A stretch of 10,068 nt of DNA from Vulcanimicrobiota bacterium (GTDB lineage: Bacteria > Vulcanimicrobiota > Vulcanimicrobiia > Vulcanimicrobiales > Vulcanimicrobiaceae). The position numbers and the translations under genes are program-made. The stretch's first letter is position 1. The number at the start of each line of letters is the position of its first letter. Where the stretch lies: contig PMFP01000058.1 of NCBI GenBank assembly GCA_003155175.1, positions 1,972-12,039 of the forward strand, given 5' to 3'. The notes under the pieces are model-generated. The model ran no database searches. It had not been told where the DNA came from and was given only the letters and a program-made list of their open reading frames with translations. This document shows, piece after piece, positions 1 through 5,925 of this stretch.

Positions 1-40
1 CGCTGGCGTCCTCTCCGAAAGAGTAGCAGCGCACACGTCG

Positions 41-152
41 GGCTCGTCCTTCGACAAGCTCAGGATGACACTGGTGGGGGTCGATGACACGATTGGGGCT
101 CGTCCTTCGACAGGCTCAGGATGACACTATCTCTGGTCGACGGCACGATGCG
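41..152. repeat. Two tandem copies of a 56-bp REP-like unit
   Basis: Positions 41-71 and 97-127 carry the same 31-bp sequence with one mismatch (the core reads ACAAGCTC in copy 1 and ACAGGCTC in copy 2). The following stretch also matches at the same 56-bp offset: GGTCGATGACACGAT at 79-93 against GGTCGACGGCACGAT at 135-149. The core CCTTCGACAAGCTCAGG has complementary ends (CCT/AGG flanked by GTC/GAC) and could fold into an imperfect hairpin. From memory, this core is scattered through intergenic DNA of many unrelated bacterial genomes, which suggests a REP-type element. It lies just beyond the 3' end of the FAD oxidoreductase gene, a typical place for REP sequences. No gene is visible in 1-165. 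Confidence 0.8.
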
Positions 153-165
153 ATACGATGGCGCG

Positions 166-1305
166 TTACCAGTTTCGTAGCAGGCCGAGGACGAACGAGC
201 TCATGCTGTTTTTTGAGAAGAAGACGGCGGTGTTGAGGTAGTCTCCGAAGGACGGATTTTTCTCGGCGCGGTTTGCGCAGATTTCGATCGAGGGGCCGAA
301 GGTTGCGCGCAGCCAGCGTGCGGCACCTTCGTTGCGGTCGAAGAGGGCGGCGTGCCGCTCGTAGCGCGTTGCCGCTTCGGCGAGGTCTTTGCTTTCGGCG
401 AGTGCGCTCGCGGCTAGCCGGGCGCTGTGGATGGCTTGATAGATGCCTTCGGCGGTAAACGGATCGGCAACGCCGGCTGCGTCGCCGACGAGAAAGATGC
501 GGGGTTTCGTGCGCGCGCGACCCGTCGGAATGATGCCGCCCTTGACGCCGTCTAAGCGCGGCGATTCGCCGAGGAGTTCGCGCGCGAAGCGGCTTTCGGC
601 GAGCCAGCGATCGAGAAGCCCGCGCAGATTCCCGCCCCGGCGCGCGAGCGTCCGTTCGTCAACGCAGATTCCGACGTTCGCGCGCCGTGCGTCCATCGGA
701 AAGACCCAGCCGTAGCCCGGCGTCACGATCTTGTCGTAGAAGAGCCCGTACTCGGGGACGAGCGGCGCGGCCGCGTCAACGTAACCGCGGATCGCGACCA
801 GGCGCGAACGGTACGGGGCAAAACCGAGCTTCGACGCGAGCGATCCGGTCGCACCCTCGCCGATGACGGCGACGTCCGCGCGAAGCGATCGTTGCGTCCC
901 GTGCGATTCGAGCACTGCCGTAACGCCGCGCGCCTCCGACTCGACCGCCCTAACCTGCGTCTCGGGCAGAAACTCGGCGCCCGCCGCGACGGCCGCGTCC
1001 ACGATCTGGGCGTCGAACGTGCGGCGCTCGATGGTCGTGCCCCAGGGCGTCGCGCGCGGCCAGCCGCCGCGAAAGGATCGCTCGTGTGGGGTCGAAACGA
1101 GCGCGCTTTCGAGTCGCAAGCGTCCCTCGAAGTGCATAGAGAGCGCGTTTCCCTCCCGCACGCCCAACGGCGAGACGCCGTCGCCGCACGTCTTTTCGCG
1201 GGGCCATGCGCTGCGCTCCGCGAGCCAGACCTGCGCGCCCGCGCGCGCGAGCTGCAACGCTGCGGTTGCTCCACCGGGGCCGGCTCCGACGACGATCGCT
1301 CGCAT
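166..1305 (-). CDS. Geranylgeranyl-reductase-family FAD-dependent oxidoreductase
   Basis: A 379-residue flavoprotein. The N-terminus starts directly with the Rossmann dinucleotide-binding motif VVGAGPGG (residues 5-12), with an acidic strand end at E30. The family signature KTCGDGVSP lies at 38-46, PGYGWVFPM at 196-204, and the second FAD motif FLVGDAAGVADPFTAEG at 271-287. This order is that of geranylgeranyl reductase and related alkene reductases or halogenase-like monooxygenases, which reduce isoprenoid double bonds or oxidise small molecules. The substrate cannot be told from sequence; lipid or quinone side chains are reasonable guesses. I chose the ATG at 1305 because the nucleotide-binding fold begins there. 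The open frame extends to 1422, but that would overlap the divergent phosphatase start and add a low-complexity leader. The SD is weak (GCGGGCGG). It is transcribed alone, divergently from the neighbour at 1394. Confidence is high for the family and low for the substrate. Confidence 0.88.
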   Translation of the reverse strand: MRAIVVGAGPGGATAALQLARAGAQVWLAERSAWPREKTCGDGVSPLGVREGNALSMHFEGRLRLESALVSTPHERSFRGGWPRATPWGTTIERRTFDAQIVDAAVAAGAEFLPETQVRAVESEARGVTAVLESHGTQRSLRADVAVIGEGATGSLASKLGFAPYRSRLVAIRGYVDAAAPLVPEYGLFYDKIVTPGYGWVFPMDARRANVGICVDERTLARRGGNLRGLLDRWLAESRFARELLGESPRLDGVKGGIIPTGRARTKPRIFLVGDAAGVADPFTAEGIYQAIHSARLAASALAESKDLAEAATRYERHAALFDRNEGAARWLRATFGPSIEICANRAEKNPSFGDYLNTAVFFSKNSMSSFVLGLLRNW

Positions 1306-1393
1306 CCGCCCGCTGTTACGCGCGCCTTTGCCGTCTTCATGCCGCGAGAGCGAAGAAACGGAGCGTGCGCGATCCGTAGCGAAGGCCCGGGCG

Positions 1394-1942
1394 ATGCCCG
1401 GTCCAGACAAGATCATGCTCATTCGTCATGCCGAGAAGCCGCTGCCCGGAGTCCCGATCCCAGCCGGCGTGGACGAGAACGGAAACAACGACCCGCATTC
1501 GTTGGTCGTGCGCGGGTGGCAGCGAGCCGGCGCGCTCGTCGCGTTCTTCTCGGTTCCGAGCCGCGCCGGAATCGCCGTGCCGTCGATCATCTTTGGGTCG
1601 GGCGTCACGAGCGATCCGTCGGTGATTCCGATGGACGCACAGAGCCTGCGGCCTCAAGAGACGATCGGCCCGCTTCACGACAAGACCGGAATCACGCTGC
1701 GCACCGACGTCGAGGTCGGCGACGAAACCGGACTGATCGCCGCTTTGAAAGCGTGCGACGGAACCGTGCTCGTCGCGTGGGAGCACAAGCGTATCCCCGC
1801 CGTCGCGGGCGGCTTCATCGAAAATCCGCCGGATTGGGGCGATCGCTTCGACGCCGTCTGGGTGCTCGATCGCCAAACCGACGGATCCTATGCGCTCACG
1901 ATCCTCAATCAGGACCTGCTTGCCGGAGACGCTCCGGCTTAA
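1394..1942 (+). CDS. Histidine phosphatase superfamily-like protein
   Basis: A 182-residue cytoplasmic protein without a signal peptide. LIRHAEKP (residues 9-16) matches the N-terminal RHG/RHA catalytic motif of the histidine phosphatase (phosphoglycerate mutase/SixA) superfamily, where the His is phosphorylated. SLRPQET (84-90) fits the conserved Arg-Pro..T segment, and VLVAWEHKRIP (125-135) supplies the second catalytic His (H131) at the end of a hydrophobic strand. The usual acidic catalytic residue between these motifs is not obvious. The ATG at 1394 is preceded by GAAGG with an 8-base gap, which favours it over the ATG at 1415. The long open frame upstream is the reverse complement of the FAD oxidoreductase. 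The substrate is unknown. The gene faces a minus-strand gene tail-to-tail, 7 bases away. Confidence 0.82.
   Translation: MPGPDKIMLIRHAEKPLPGVPIPAGVDENGNNDPHSLVVRGWQRAGALVAFFSVPSRAGIAVPSIIFGSGVTSDPSVIPMDAQSLRPQETIGPLHDKTGITLRTDVEVGDETGLIAALKACDGTVLVAWEHKRIPAVAGGFIENPPDWGDRFDAVWVLDRQTDGSYALTILNQDLLAGDAPA
1922..1938. terminator. Possible hairpin terminator between convergent genes
   Basis: GCCGGAG (1922-1928) and CTCCGGC (1932-1938) form a perfect 7-bp stem around ACG. The stem lies in the last codons of the phosphatase gene, followed by TTAAGCTCGTCTTAG, a poor U-tract. The two convergent genes are only 7 bp apart, so a stop signal inside the coding end is plausible, but the U-run is too weak to be confident. 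Confidence 0.35.
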
Positions 1943-1949
1943 GCTCGTC

Positions 1950-2282
1950 TTAGTTCGGCTTCGCGGGCAGCGCGGGTTTGATCGCGTCGGAGCGGACCAT
2001 CGGCGCGCGCGGACCGGCGGGGGCGGCGCCCGAGACGAGAGCCATCCGTTCGCGTGCGTGACCGAGCGTCGTCGCATAGATGTGGTAATCGAAGTCGAAC
2101 GAGCCGCGGCCGCCTTGCACTTCGCGCACGACGAAAGCGGTAGCAGTCTTACTGGCGACGTAGAGCCCGCGCGTGTCGCCGTCGGGCGTGAGCATGACTT
2201 GGTACGTACCTCCGAATTCCGGCTGTGGCTGCAAGTATAGCACCAGAAAGGGGCCGTAAGTAAGCTTTCCTTTGCCGCGCAA
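1950..2282 (-). CDS. Small conserved-looking protein of unknown function
   Basis: A 110-residue product with no signal peptide or membrane segment that I can name. The central part (GGTYQVMLTPDGDTRGLYVASKT at 24-46, split by G and D residues, then AFVVREVQGG at 49-58) resembles the beta-rich C-terminal segment seen at the ends of some large bacterial surface or phage-tail-like proteins (motif type LTP..D..GLYV..KT...F.VRE..GG). The tail (81-110) is Ala/Pro-rich. The only start in frame is TTG at 2282, preceded by TAGGG about 9 bases upstream. The frame stays open 14 codons further, to a TAG at 2327-2325, without ATG or GTG. The gene may therefore be a short gene or the leftover 3' end of a larger one. 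It begins 31 bases after the pheA stop on the same strand, so co-transcription is likely. Confidence 0.6.
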   Translation of the reverse strand: MRGKGKLTYGPFLVLYLQPQPEFGGTYQVMLTPDGDTRGLYVASKTATAFVVREVQGGRGSFDFDYHIYATTLGHARERMALVSGAAPAGPRAPMVRSDAIKPALPAKPN

Positions 2283-2297
2283 GTTAGGCGCCCTAAC
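2283..2297. promoter_or_regulatory. Inverted repeat between pheA and the downstream gene
   Basis: GTTAGG (2283-2288) and CCTAAC (2292-2297) are perfect complements around CGC. On the minus strand the dyad sits immediately before the TTG start at 2282 and includes the likely SD (TAGGG). It could be a small hairpin limiting translation of the downstream gene, a weak pheA terminator (no U-run follows), or an operator. Sequence alone does not decide. Confidence 0.35.
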
Positions 2298-2313
2298 GAA
2301 GTTGTCGCGGTCT

Positions 2314-3111
2314 TCAGTAGTGACCTAAGACGCGAGCGGCGGCGGACAGCGTTGAGGCGAGTTCTCGCACGTCGAGATTCGCCGGCGCGTCGAGTTCGAG
2401 AAAGAAGTCGTACTCAAAAGGGCGGCGGCGGCTCGGGCGCGCGAGCAGCGACCGGAGATTTAGTTCGCGGGCGGCGATCTTTCCCAAGGCGACGGCAAGA
2501 CTGCCGGACTCGTGTGCGAGGCCGATCTTGATGCAGGCGCGTCCGAGCGACCGTCTCGGCGTCCCGTTCCGCGCGATGAGGAAGAAGCGCGTGAAGTTTT
2601 TCGGATCGTCTTGGATGCTGCGCGCGAGAATCAACGCGCCGTAGCGCTCGGCCGCGAACGCCGGCCCGATCGCGGCAACTCGCCCGTCGCCACGTTCGAC
2701 GATCTGCAAAATCGCGCCGGCCGTGTCTTCGGCCGCCTCGACGCGAACGTGCGGGTGGGCGTCCAAGAAGGCCCGGCATTGGTCGAGCGCGACCGGGTGC
2801 GAGACGACGAGGTCCAGCATCTCGAGCGTCGCGCCGTTAAGGCCGATCAGGCACTGTTCGATGCCGTGCGTGGTCTCGTCAACGATGTGCACGCCGGGGT
2901 GCGAGCCGAGTAGATCGTACGTTCGCGCGATCGGTCCGTAGATCGTATTTTCGCAAGGAAGTATGGCCAGTGGCACCTCGTCGCGGCCGACCGCCGCAAC
3001 GAGATCGTCGAACGAGCGATAGCCGCGCGTCGGGACCGCGCCCAACAGCTCGACGGCGGCCGCCTCGCTGAACGCGCCGGGCGCGCCCTGAAATCCCACG
3101 GTCCCGGTCAC
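2314..3111 (-). CDS. pheA: Prephenate dehydratase (monofunctional, PDT-ACT)
   Basis: A 265-residue enzyme converting prephenate to phenylpyruvate in phenylalanine biosynthesis. The PDT domain is complete: GFQGAPGAFSE at 6-16, LPCENTIYGPI at 51-61 (usual form PIEN), SHPVALDQC at 104-112, EDTAGA at 128-133, and NFTRF at 172-176 carrying the catalytic Thr of the TRF motif. A C-terminal ACT regulatory domain follows (about 193-260). There is no N-terminal chorismate mutase, unlike the enterobacterial fused P-protein. The ACT ligand motifs differ from consensus: GAL(V) appears as ESGSL (201-205) and ESRP as LARP (223-226), so the phenylalanine response may be altered (inference). Start is GTG at 3111, with AAGGAG five bases upstream. 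It is divergent from the tna-like gene and followed by the small gene at 1950-2282. Confidence 0.93.
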   Translation of the reverse strand: MTGTVGFQGAPGAFSEAAAVELLGAVPTRGYRSFDDLVAAVGRDEVPLAILPCENTIYGPIARTYDLLGSHPGVHIVDETTHGIEQCLIGLNGATLEMLDLVVSHPVALDQCRAFLDAHPHVRVEAAEDTAGAILQIVERGDGRVAAIGPAFAAERYGALILARSIQDDPKNFTRFFLIARNGTPRRSLGRACIKIGLAHESGSLAVALGKIAARELNLRSLLARPSRRRPFEYDFFLELDAPANLDVRELASTLSAAARVLGHY

Positions 3112-3155
3112 GGGGGCTCCTTATAAGGTTCTGCCGGCGTATAGGGGCTCACTTC

Positions 3156-3175
3156 AATTGCACGAAATTGCACGC
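3156..3175. repeat. 10-bp tandem direct repeat in the pheA/tna divergent region
   Basis: AATTGCACGA (3156-3165) is followed directly by AATTGCACGC (3166-3175), and a degenerate third unit TATTGTGTCG occupies 3176-3185. A 10-bp period is one helical turn, so a protein could contact each copy on the same DNA face. The block sits in the only intergenic space between divergent aromatic synthesis and degradation genes, which suggests an operator. The binding protein is unknown. Confidence 0.5.
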
Positions 3176-3195
3176 TATTGTGTCGAAAGTAAAAT
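3168..3195 (+). promoter_or_regulatory. Candidate promoter for the tna-like gene
   Basis: TTGCAC (3168-3173) and TAAAAT (3190-3195) are spaced 16 bp apart. The -10 matches the consensus at five of six positions; the -35 match is modest. The predicted transcript start near 3202 falls inside the SD of the GTG start at 3210, which would give an almost leaderless mRNA and weakens the call. The -35 overlaps the second 10-bp direct repeat, so bound regulator would probably affect initiation. Confidence 0.35.
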
Positions 3196-3209
3196 TCGCG
3201 GAGAGCGAC

Positions 3210-4628
3210 GTGAATCCATTGGGCCGAGAAAACGGCGGCCGGTCACGGCGAACGATCATCGAGCCGTTCCGGATCAAGAGCGTCGAGCCGATTCGCATGA
3301 CGACGCGTGATGAACGCGAAGGCTATCTCGAGGCGGCGGGCTACAATGCGTTTTTGCTGCGCGCCGAGCACGTGCTCATCGACCTGCTCACGGACAGCGG
3401 AACGGGCGCGATGAGCGCTAACCAGTGGGCGGCGATCATGCGCGGCGACGAATCGTACGCGGGAGCGAGATCCTACTACAATCTCGTGAGCGTCATCGAC
3501 GGCATCTTCGGATTCAAGTACGTGCTCCCGACCCATCAGGGCCGCGCCGCCGAGCGTATTCTATTCAGCATCGCGTGCAAGCCCGGCGACGTGGTTCCGA
3601 ACAACACGCATTTCGACACCACGCGCGCCAACGTCGAGTTCGTCGGAGCGCAAGCCGTGGATTTGCCGATCCCCGAGGGACGCTCGCCCGGCGCGCGGCA
3701 TCCGTTCAAGGGGAACATGGACACCGCGGCGCTCGAAGCCCTGATCGAGGAGACCGGCGCCGAGCGAGTTCCGCTGGTGATGCTGACCATCACCAACAAT
3801 TCCGGCGGCGGACAGCCGGTGTCAATGCAGAACGTACGCGACGTTCGCGCGATCTGCAATCGCTACAAAATTCCGCTCTACATCGACGCCTGCCGCTTTG
3901 CCGAGAACTGCTGGTTCATTCGCGAACGGGAAGAAGGCTACGCGGACAAGACGCCGCGCGAGATCGCGCGCGAGCTGTTCTCGCATGCAGACGGCTGCAC
4001 GATGTCGGCCAAGAAGGACGGACTCGTCAACATCGGAGGCTTCCTCGCGGGCAACGACGAGTTGCTCGCGCGCCAAGAGTCGCGCCTGCTGATCCTCACC
4101 GAGGGCTTTCCCACGTACGGCGGGTTGGCGGGACGAGACCTCGAGGCGATGGCGGTAGGCTTGGAAGAAGTGCTGTCCGAGGATTACTTGCGCTACCGTA
4201 TCGCGTCTACGGCATATCTGGGCGAACGCCTCACCGAGATCGGAGTCCCGATCGTGCAGCCGCCCGGCGGCCACGCGATTTACATCGACGCGAAGGAACT
4301 GCTTCCGCATATTCCGCCGAAGGCGTTTCCCGGCCAAGCGCTCGTGGCCGAACTCTACCTGGAAGGCGGCATTCGCGCCGTCGAGATCGGCACGGCGATG
4401 TTCGGCTCGACCGACGCCGAAACGGGCGAGGAGACGGTCGCGGCGATGGAGCTGGTGCGGCTGGCCATTCCGCGCCGCGTCTACACGCAGAGCCACATCG
4501 ACTACGTGTCGGAGATCGTCGAAGACGTGTTCGCCAACCGCTCGCGCATTCGCGGGCTGAAGATGGCGTGGCAGGCGCCTCCGCTGCGGCATTTCACGGC
4601 TCGCTTCGAGCCGGCCGTCTCGGAATAG
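3210..4628 (+). CDS. Tryptophanase / tyrosine phenol-lyase family beta-eliminating lyase
   Basis: A PLP-dependent lyase (about 472 residues) of fold-type I that splits an aromatic amino acid into pyruvate, ammonia and an indole or phenol. Counted from the TTG at 3168, the family landmarks are EPFRIKSVEP (32-41), LLTDSGTGAM (73-82), catalytic Tyr97 in GDESYAG, phosphate-loop THQGR (122-126), GGQPVSM (214-220) and PLP lysine K283 in MSAKKD. The middle (YIDACRFAEN, HADGCTMSAKKDGLVNIGG) reads like tyrosine phenol-lyase. At the two positions that distinguish the enzymes it is tryptophanase-like: I407 in AVEIG, where TPL has Arg381, and H475 in LRHFTARF, where TPL has Phe448 and tryptophanase His463. 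Tryptophanase is therefore favoured (inference). I chose GTG 3210 for its SD (GGAG, six bases upstream); TTG 3168 is the longer alternative. There is no adjacent permease. Confidence 0.88.
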   Translation: MNPLGRENGGRSRRTIIEPFRIKSVEPIRMTTRDEREGYLEAAGYNAFLLRAEHVLIDLLTDSGTGAMSANQWAAIMRGDESYAGARSYYNLVSVIDGIFGFKYVLPTHQGRAAERILFSIACKPGDVVPNNTHFDTTRANVEFVGAQAVDLPIPEGRSPGARHPFKGNMDTAALEALIEETGAERVPLVMLTITNNSGGGQPVSMQNVRDVRAICNRYKIPLYIDACRFAENCWFIREREEGYADKTPREIARELFSHADGCTMSAKKDGLVNIGGFLAGNDELLARQESRLLILTEGFPTYGGLAGRDLEAMAVGLEEVLSEDYLRYRIASTAYLGERLTEIGVPIVQPPGGHAIYIDAKELLPHIPPKAFPGQALVAELYLEGGIRAVEIGTAMFGSTDAETGEETVAAMELVRLAIPRRVYTQSHIDYVSEIVEDVFANRSRIRGLKMAWQAPPLRHFTARFEPAVSE

Positions 4629-4630
4629 CG

Positions 4631-4658
4631 AAAAAAAGGGGCGCGGAATCCGCGCCCC
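4631..4658 (-). terminator. Strong Rho-independent terminator of the lipoprotein gene
   Basis: GGGGCGCGG (4638-4646) and CCGCGCCCC (4650-4658) form a perfect 9-bp GC stem around AAT. On the minus strand it is followed by seven U residues (the A-run at 4631-4637). It lies 22 bases beyond the TAG of the minus-strand lipoprotein gene and is the textbook form of an intrinsic terminator. On the plus strand it begins two bases after the tna stop but lacks a U-run on that side, so it may act only partly for that gene. Confidence 0.88.
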
Positions 4659-4680
4659 AGGGTACGCTACGACGGAATCC

Positions 4681-5745
4681 CTAGGGACCGCACCCGTGGA
4701 CGGCGTTCGACCACTCCTTTTGAACGATATAGGCGTGCCCGTTGAGGGAGGCGCTGTAGGCAGGCGCGGCACTCTGCACGCACTCGTCTCCAATCTCCAT
4801 TTGGGTGAAGTTGTTGTAATAGCCGGTGCCCGGATCCGGATCGCTGGTCGATTCGAAGAATTCGTGAGAGAGCGTGCTGTCCGTTGCGTTTGCCAGCGAC
4901 GTCGTGGGCGCATAGCAAATCGGGTTGGTCGGCGATCCTTGATACGGCTCGACGGAGTAGACGACGTGACCCAGGTCGCTAAACTGCACGCTGCCGTGGT
5001 ACGCGCAAAAAACGAACGTGCTCGTGTTGTCCGGCGAATAGCACGAGGTCGTGTAGTCTTGGCACGTGTCCACGCCCGGGGGCAGGAAGATGTGGAAGTT
5101 GTGCGTGTAGGCCGGATTCGTCAGCTTGAGAGCGGCGACGGCGGCGTGCAAGACGCTCATGAGCTGTCCTTCGTCCATCATGACCCCGCCCTCGGGATCG
5201 GCCGGAATCGAAACGGTCTCGGCTACATCCGTCGCTCCGACCGGATAGCGCGCGTTGGCCGTGGTGCCGACGTACTGGTCGAGTATATGACCGTACGTGT
5301 TGTTGGCAAGGCTTGCGTTGAGATCGGTGATGAACGTTCTCGGCGCACCCCAAACGGTCGAGGCGCCGTTGACGTAGATGAAATGCTGCGTCGCTTTCGG
5401 CATGACCGGCCCGGCCGGACAGGTCGCCAGACCGCAATTCGTCGTATGACGCGTCACGTCGAACGGATACGACGTCGCCATCGTGGATGCGCCGGGGACG
5501 CTCCGGATGCGATCGAGGTGGATGAGCCGGTGCGAATACGTGAATCCCGACGGGGGGCCGGATTTCACGTTGATCTGCAGCATCGCCGGATTCGCCTGCG
5601 CCGCGGCGGGCGCTTGGGCTTGCATTTGCGGGGTCTGGGGCATCGTGGATCCGGCGCCGCTACACGAGGCGAGCGCTACGCCGAGTACCAGCGCGCCGGC
5701 TGCAGGCAAAAAAACCGAGCGCGCAAGATCGAACGGGTGCTTCAT
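4681..5745 (-). CDS. Exported lipoprotein with HEFFE and EIGDEC motifs (exordium-like, putative metal-binding)
   Basis: A 354-residue protein with a lipoprotein signal: basic start, hydrophobic core at 11-25, lipobox LASC with C28. A low-complexity Gln/Ala/Pro linker (35-55) leads to the mature domain. SHEFFESTSDP (293-303) and MEIGDEC (316-322) form the HE..E..(T/S)DP...EIGD.C pattern found in secreted proteins usually listed as putative zinc proteases. It is not a classical HExxH motif. The preceding region (HFIYVNG at 121-127, VFCAYHG at 245-251, VVYSVEPYQG at 261-270) follows the order of the plant phosphate-induced/EXORDIUM family. Several Cys (104, 109, 228, 235, 247, 277, 322, 352) suggest disulfides. 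ATG 5745 has AGGAG seven bases upstream; the longer open frame to 5781 would put extra Arg residues before the signal. The true activity is unknown. Confidence 0.75.
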   Translation of the reverse strand: MKHPFDLARSVFLPAAGALVLGVALASCSGAGSTMPQTPQMQAQAPAAAQANPAMLQINVKSGPPSGFTYSHRLIHLDRIRSVPGASTMATSYPFDVTRHTTNCGLATCPAGPVMPKATQHFIYVNGASTVWGAPRTFITDLNASLANNTYGHILDQYVGTTANARYPVGATDVAETVSIPADPEGGVMMDEGQLMSVLHAAVAALKLTNPAYTHNFHIFLPPGVDTCQDYTTSCYSPDNTSTFVFCAYHGSVQFSDLGHVVYSVEPYQGSPTNPICYAPTTSLANATDSTLSHEFFESTSDPDPGTGYYNNFTQMEIGDECVQSAAPAYSASLNGHAYIVQKEWSNAVHGCGP

Positions 5746-5756
5746 TCGTCTTCTCC

Positions 5757-5776
5757 TAGCTAGAGAGAGAGAGCTA
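5757..5776 (-). promoter_or_regulatory. Hairpin with a CU-repeat loop abutting the lipoprotein SD
   Basis: TAGCT (5757-5761) and AGCTA (5772-5776) flank five AG dinucleotides. In the minus-strand mRNA this reads UAGCU, (CU)5, AGCUA, and the 3' arm runs into the SD AGGAG. Pairing of the arms could compete with ribosome binding. The stem is only 5 bp, so the effect may be small. Confidence 0.35.
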
Positions 5777-5787
5777 AGCACACGCGA

Positions 5788-5851
5788 CGGCGTTTAAACG
5801 CCGCCACGCGGCCCGTGGCTGTTTTCAGGCCCACAGTATACGCCAACTGTG
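5788..5851 (-). promoter_or_regulatory. Lipoprotein leader: candidate -10 and three inverted repeats
   Basis: Read toward the minus-strand lipoprotein gene, the region holds (1) the dyad CACAGT (5832-5837) / ACTGTG (5846-5851), which overlaps a candidate -10 TATACT (complement of 5835-5840) and so looks like an operator; (2) a hairpin with arms GCCACG (5803-5808) and CGTGGC (5814-5819); (3) a perfect 16-bp palindrome CGGCGTTTAAACGCCG (5788-5803). No good -35 is visible. If transcription starts near 5828, the two GC-rich hairpins would lie in an mRNA leader of about 80 nt. The dyads are plain in the sequence; the promoter is weakly supported. Confidence 0.45.
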
Positions 5852-5875
5852 CGCACGGTCGCTAGGGGCCGACGT

Positions 5876-5906
5876 CCCTTAAGCAAGATTTATGGGTACT
5901 TAAGGG
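5876..5906. repeat. CCCTTAAG/CTTAAGGG inverted repeat
   Basis: Arms CCCTTAAG (5876-5883) and CTTAAGGG (5899-5906) are perfect 8-bp complements with a 15-base spacer. Each arm contains the palindrome CTTAAG, so each half could itself be a binding half-site. It lies 20 bases past the stop of the CARDB-like gene and upstream of the lipoprotein promoter region. It may be an operator, or a terminator without a U-run. Confidence 0.45.
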
Positions 5907-5925
5907 CGCGCGGCTCGGGGCGTTG

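Noticed and set aside
863..1393. Long plus-strand open frame ahead of the phosphatase, and a second one at 892-1953
   Set aside because: Both lie opposite the FAD oxidoreductase and have the Arg/Ala/Ser-rich composition of antisense frames in GC-rich DNA. Only the part after 1394 has family motifs.
3112..3209. TnaC-like leader peptide ahead of the lyase gene
   Set aside because: No short frame with a Trp near its end is present in the gap.
3425..4684. Plus-strand 419-codon open frame inside the lyase gene, and a minus-strand frame at 3822-4913
   Set aside because: Both are shadows of the lyase gene: Arg-rich, with no motif, crossing its conserved domain.
4696..5763. Plus-strand 355-codon open frame opposite the lipoprotein gene
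   Set aside because: Arg/Val/Gly-rich translation with no signal peptide or motif; the minus-strand gene has a lipobox, SD, terminator and recognisable motifs.
5803..5826. Plus-strand intrinsic terminator: GC hairpin followed by TGTTTT
   Set aside because: No plus-strand gene ends upstream of it; the surrounding genes are all on the minus strand, where it would be a leader hairpin.
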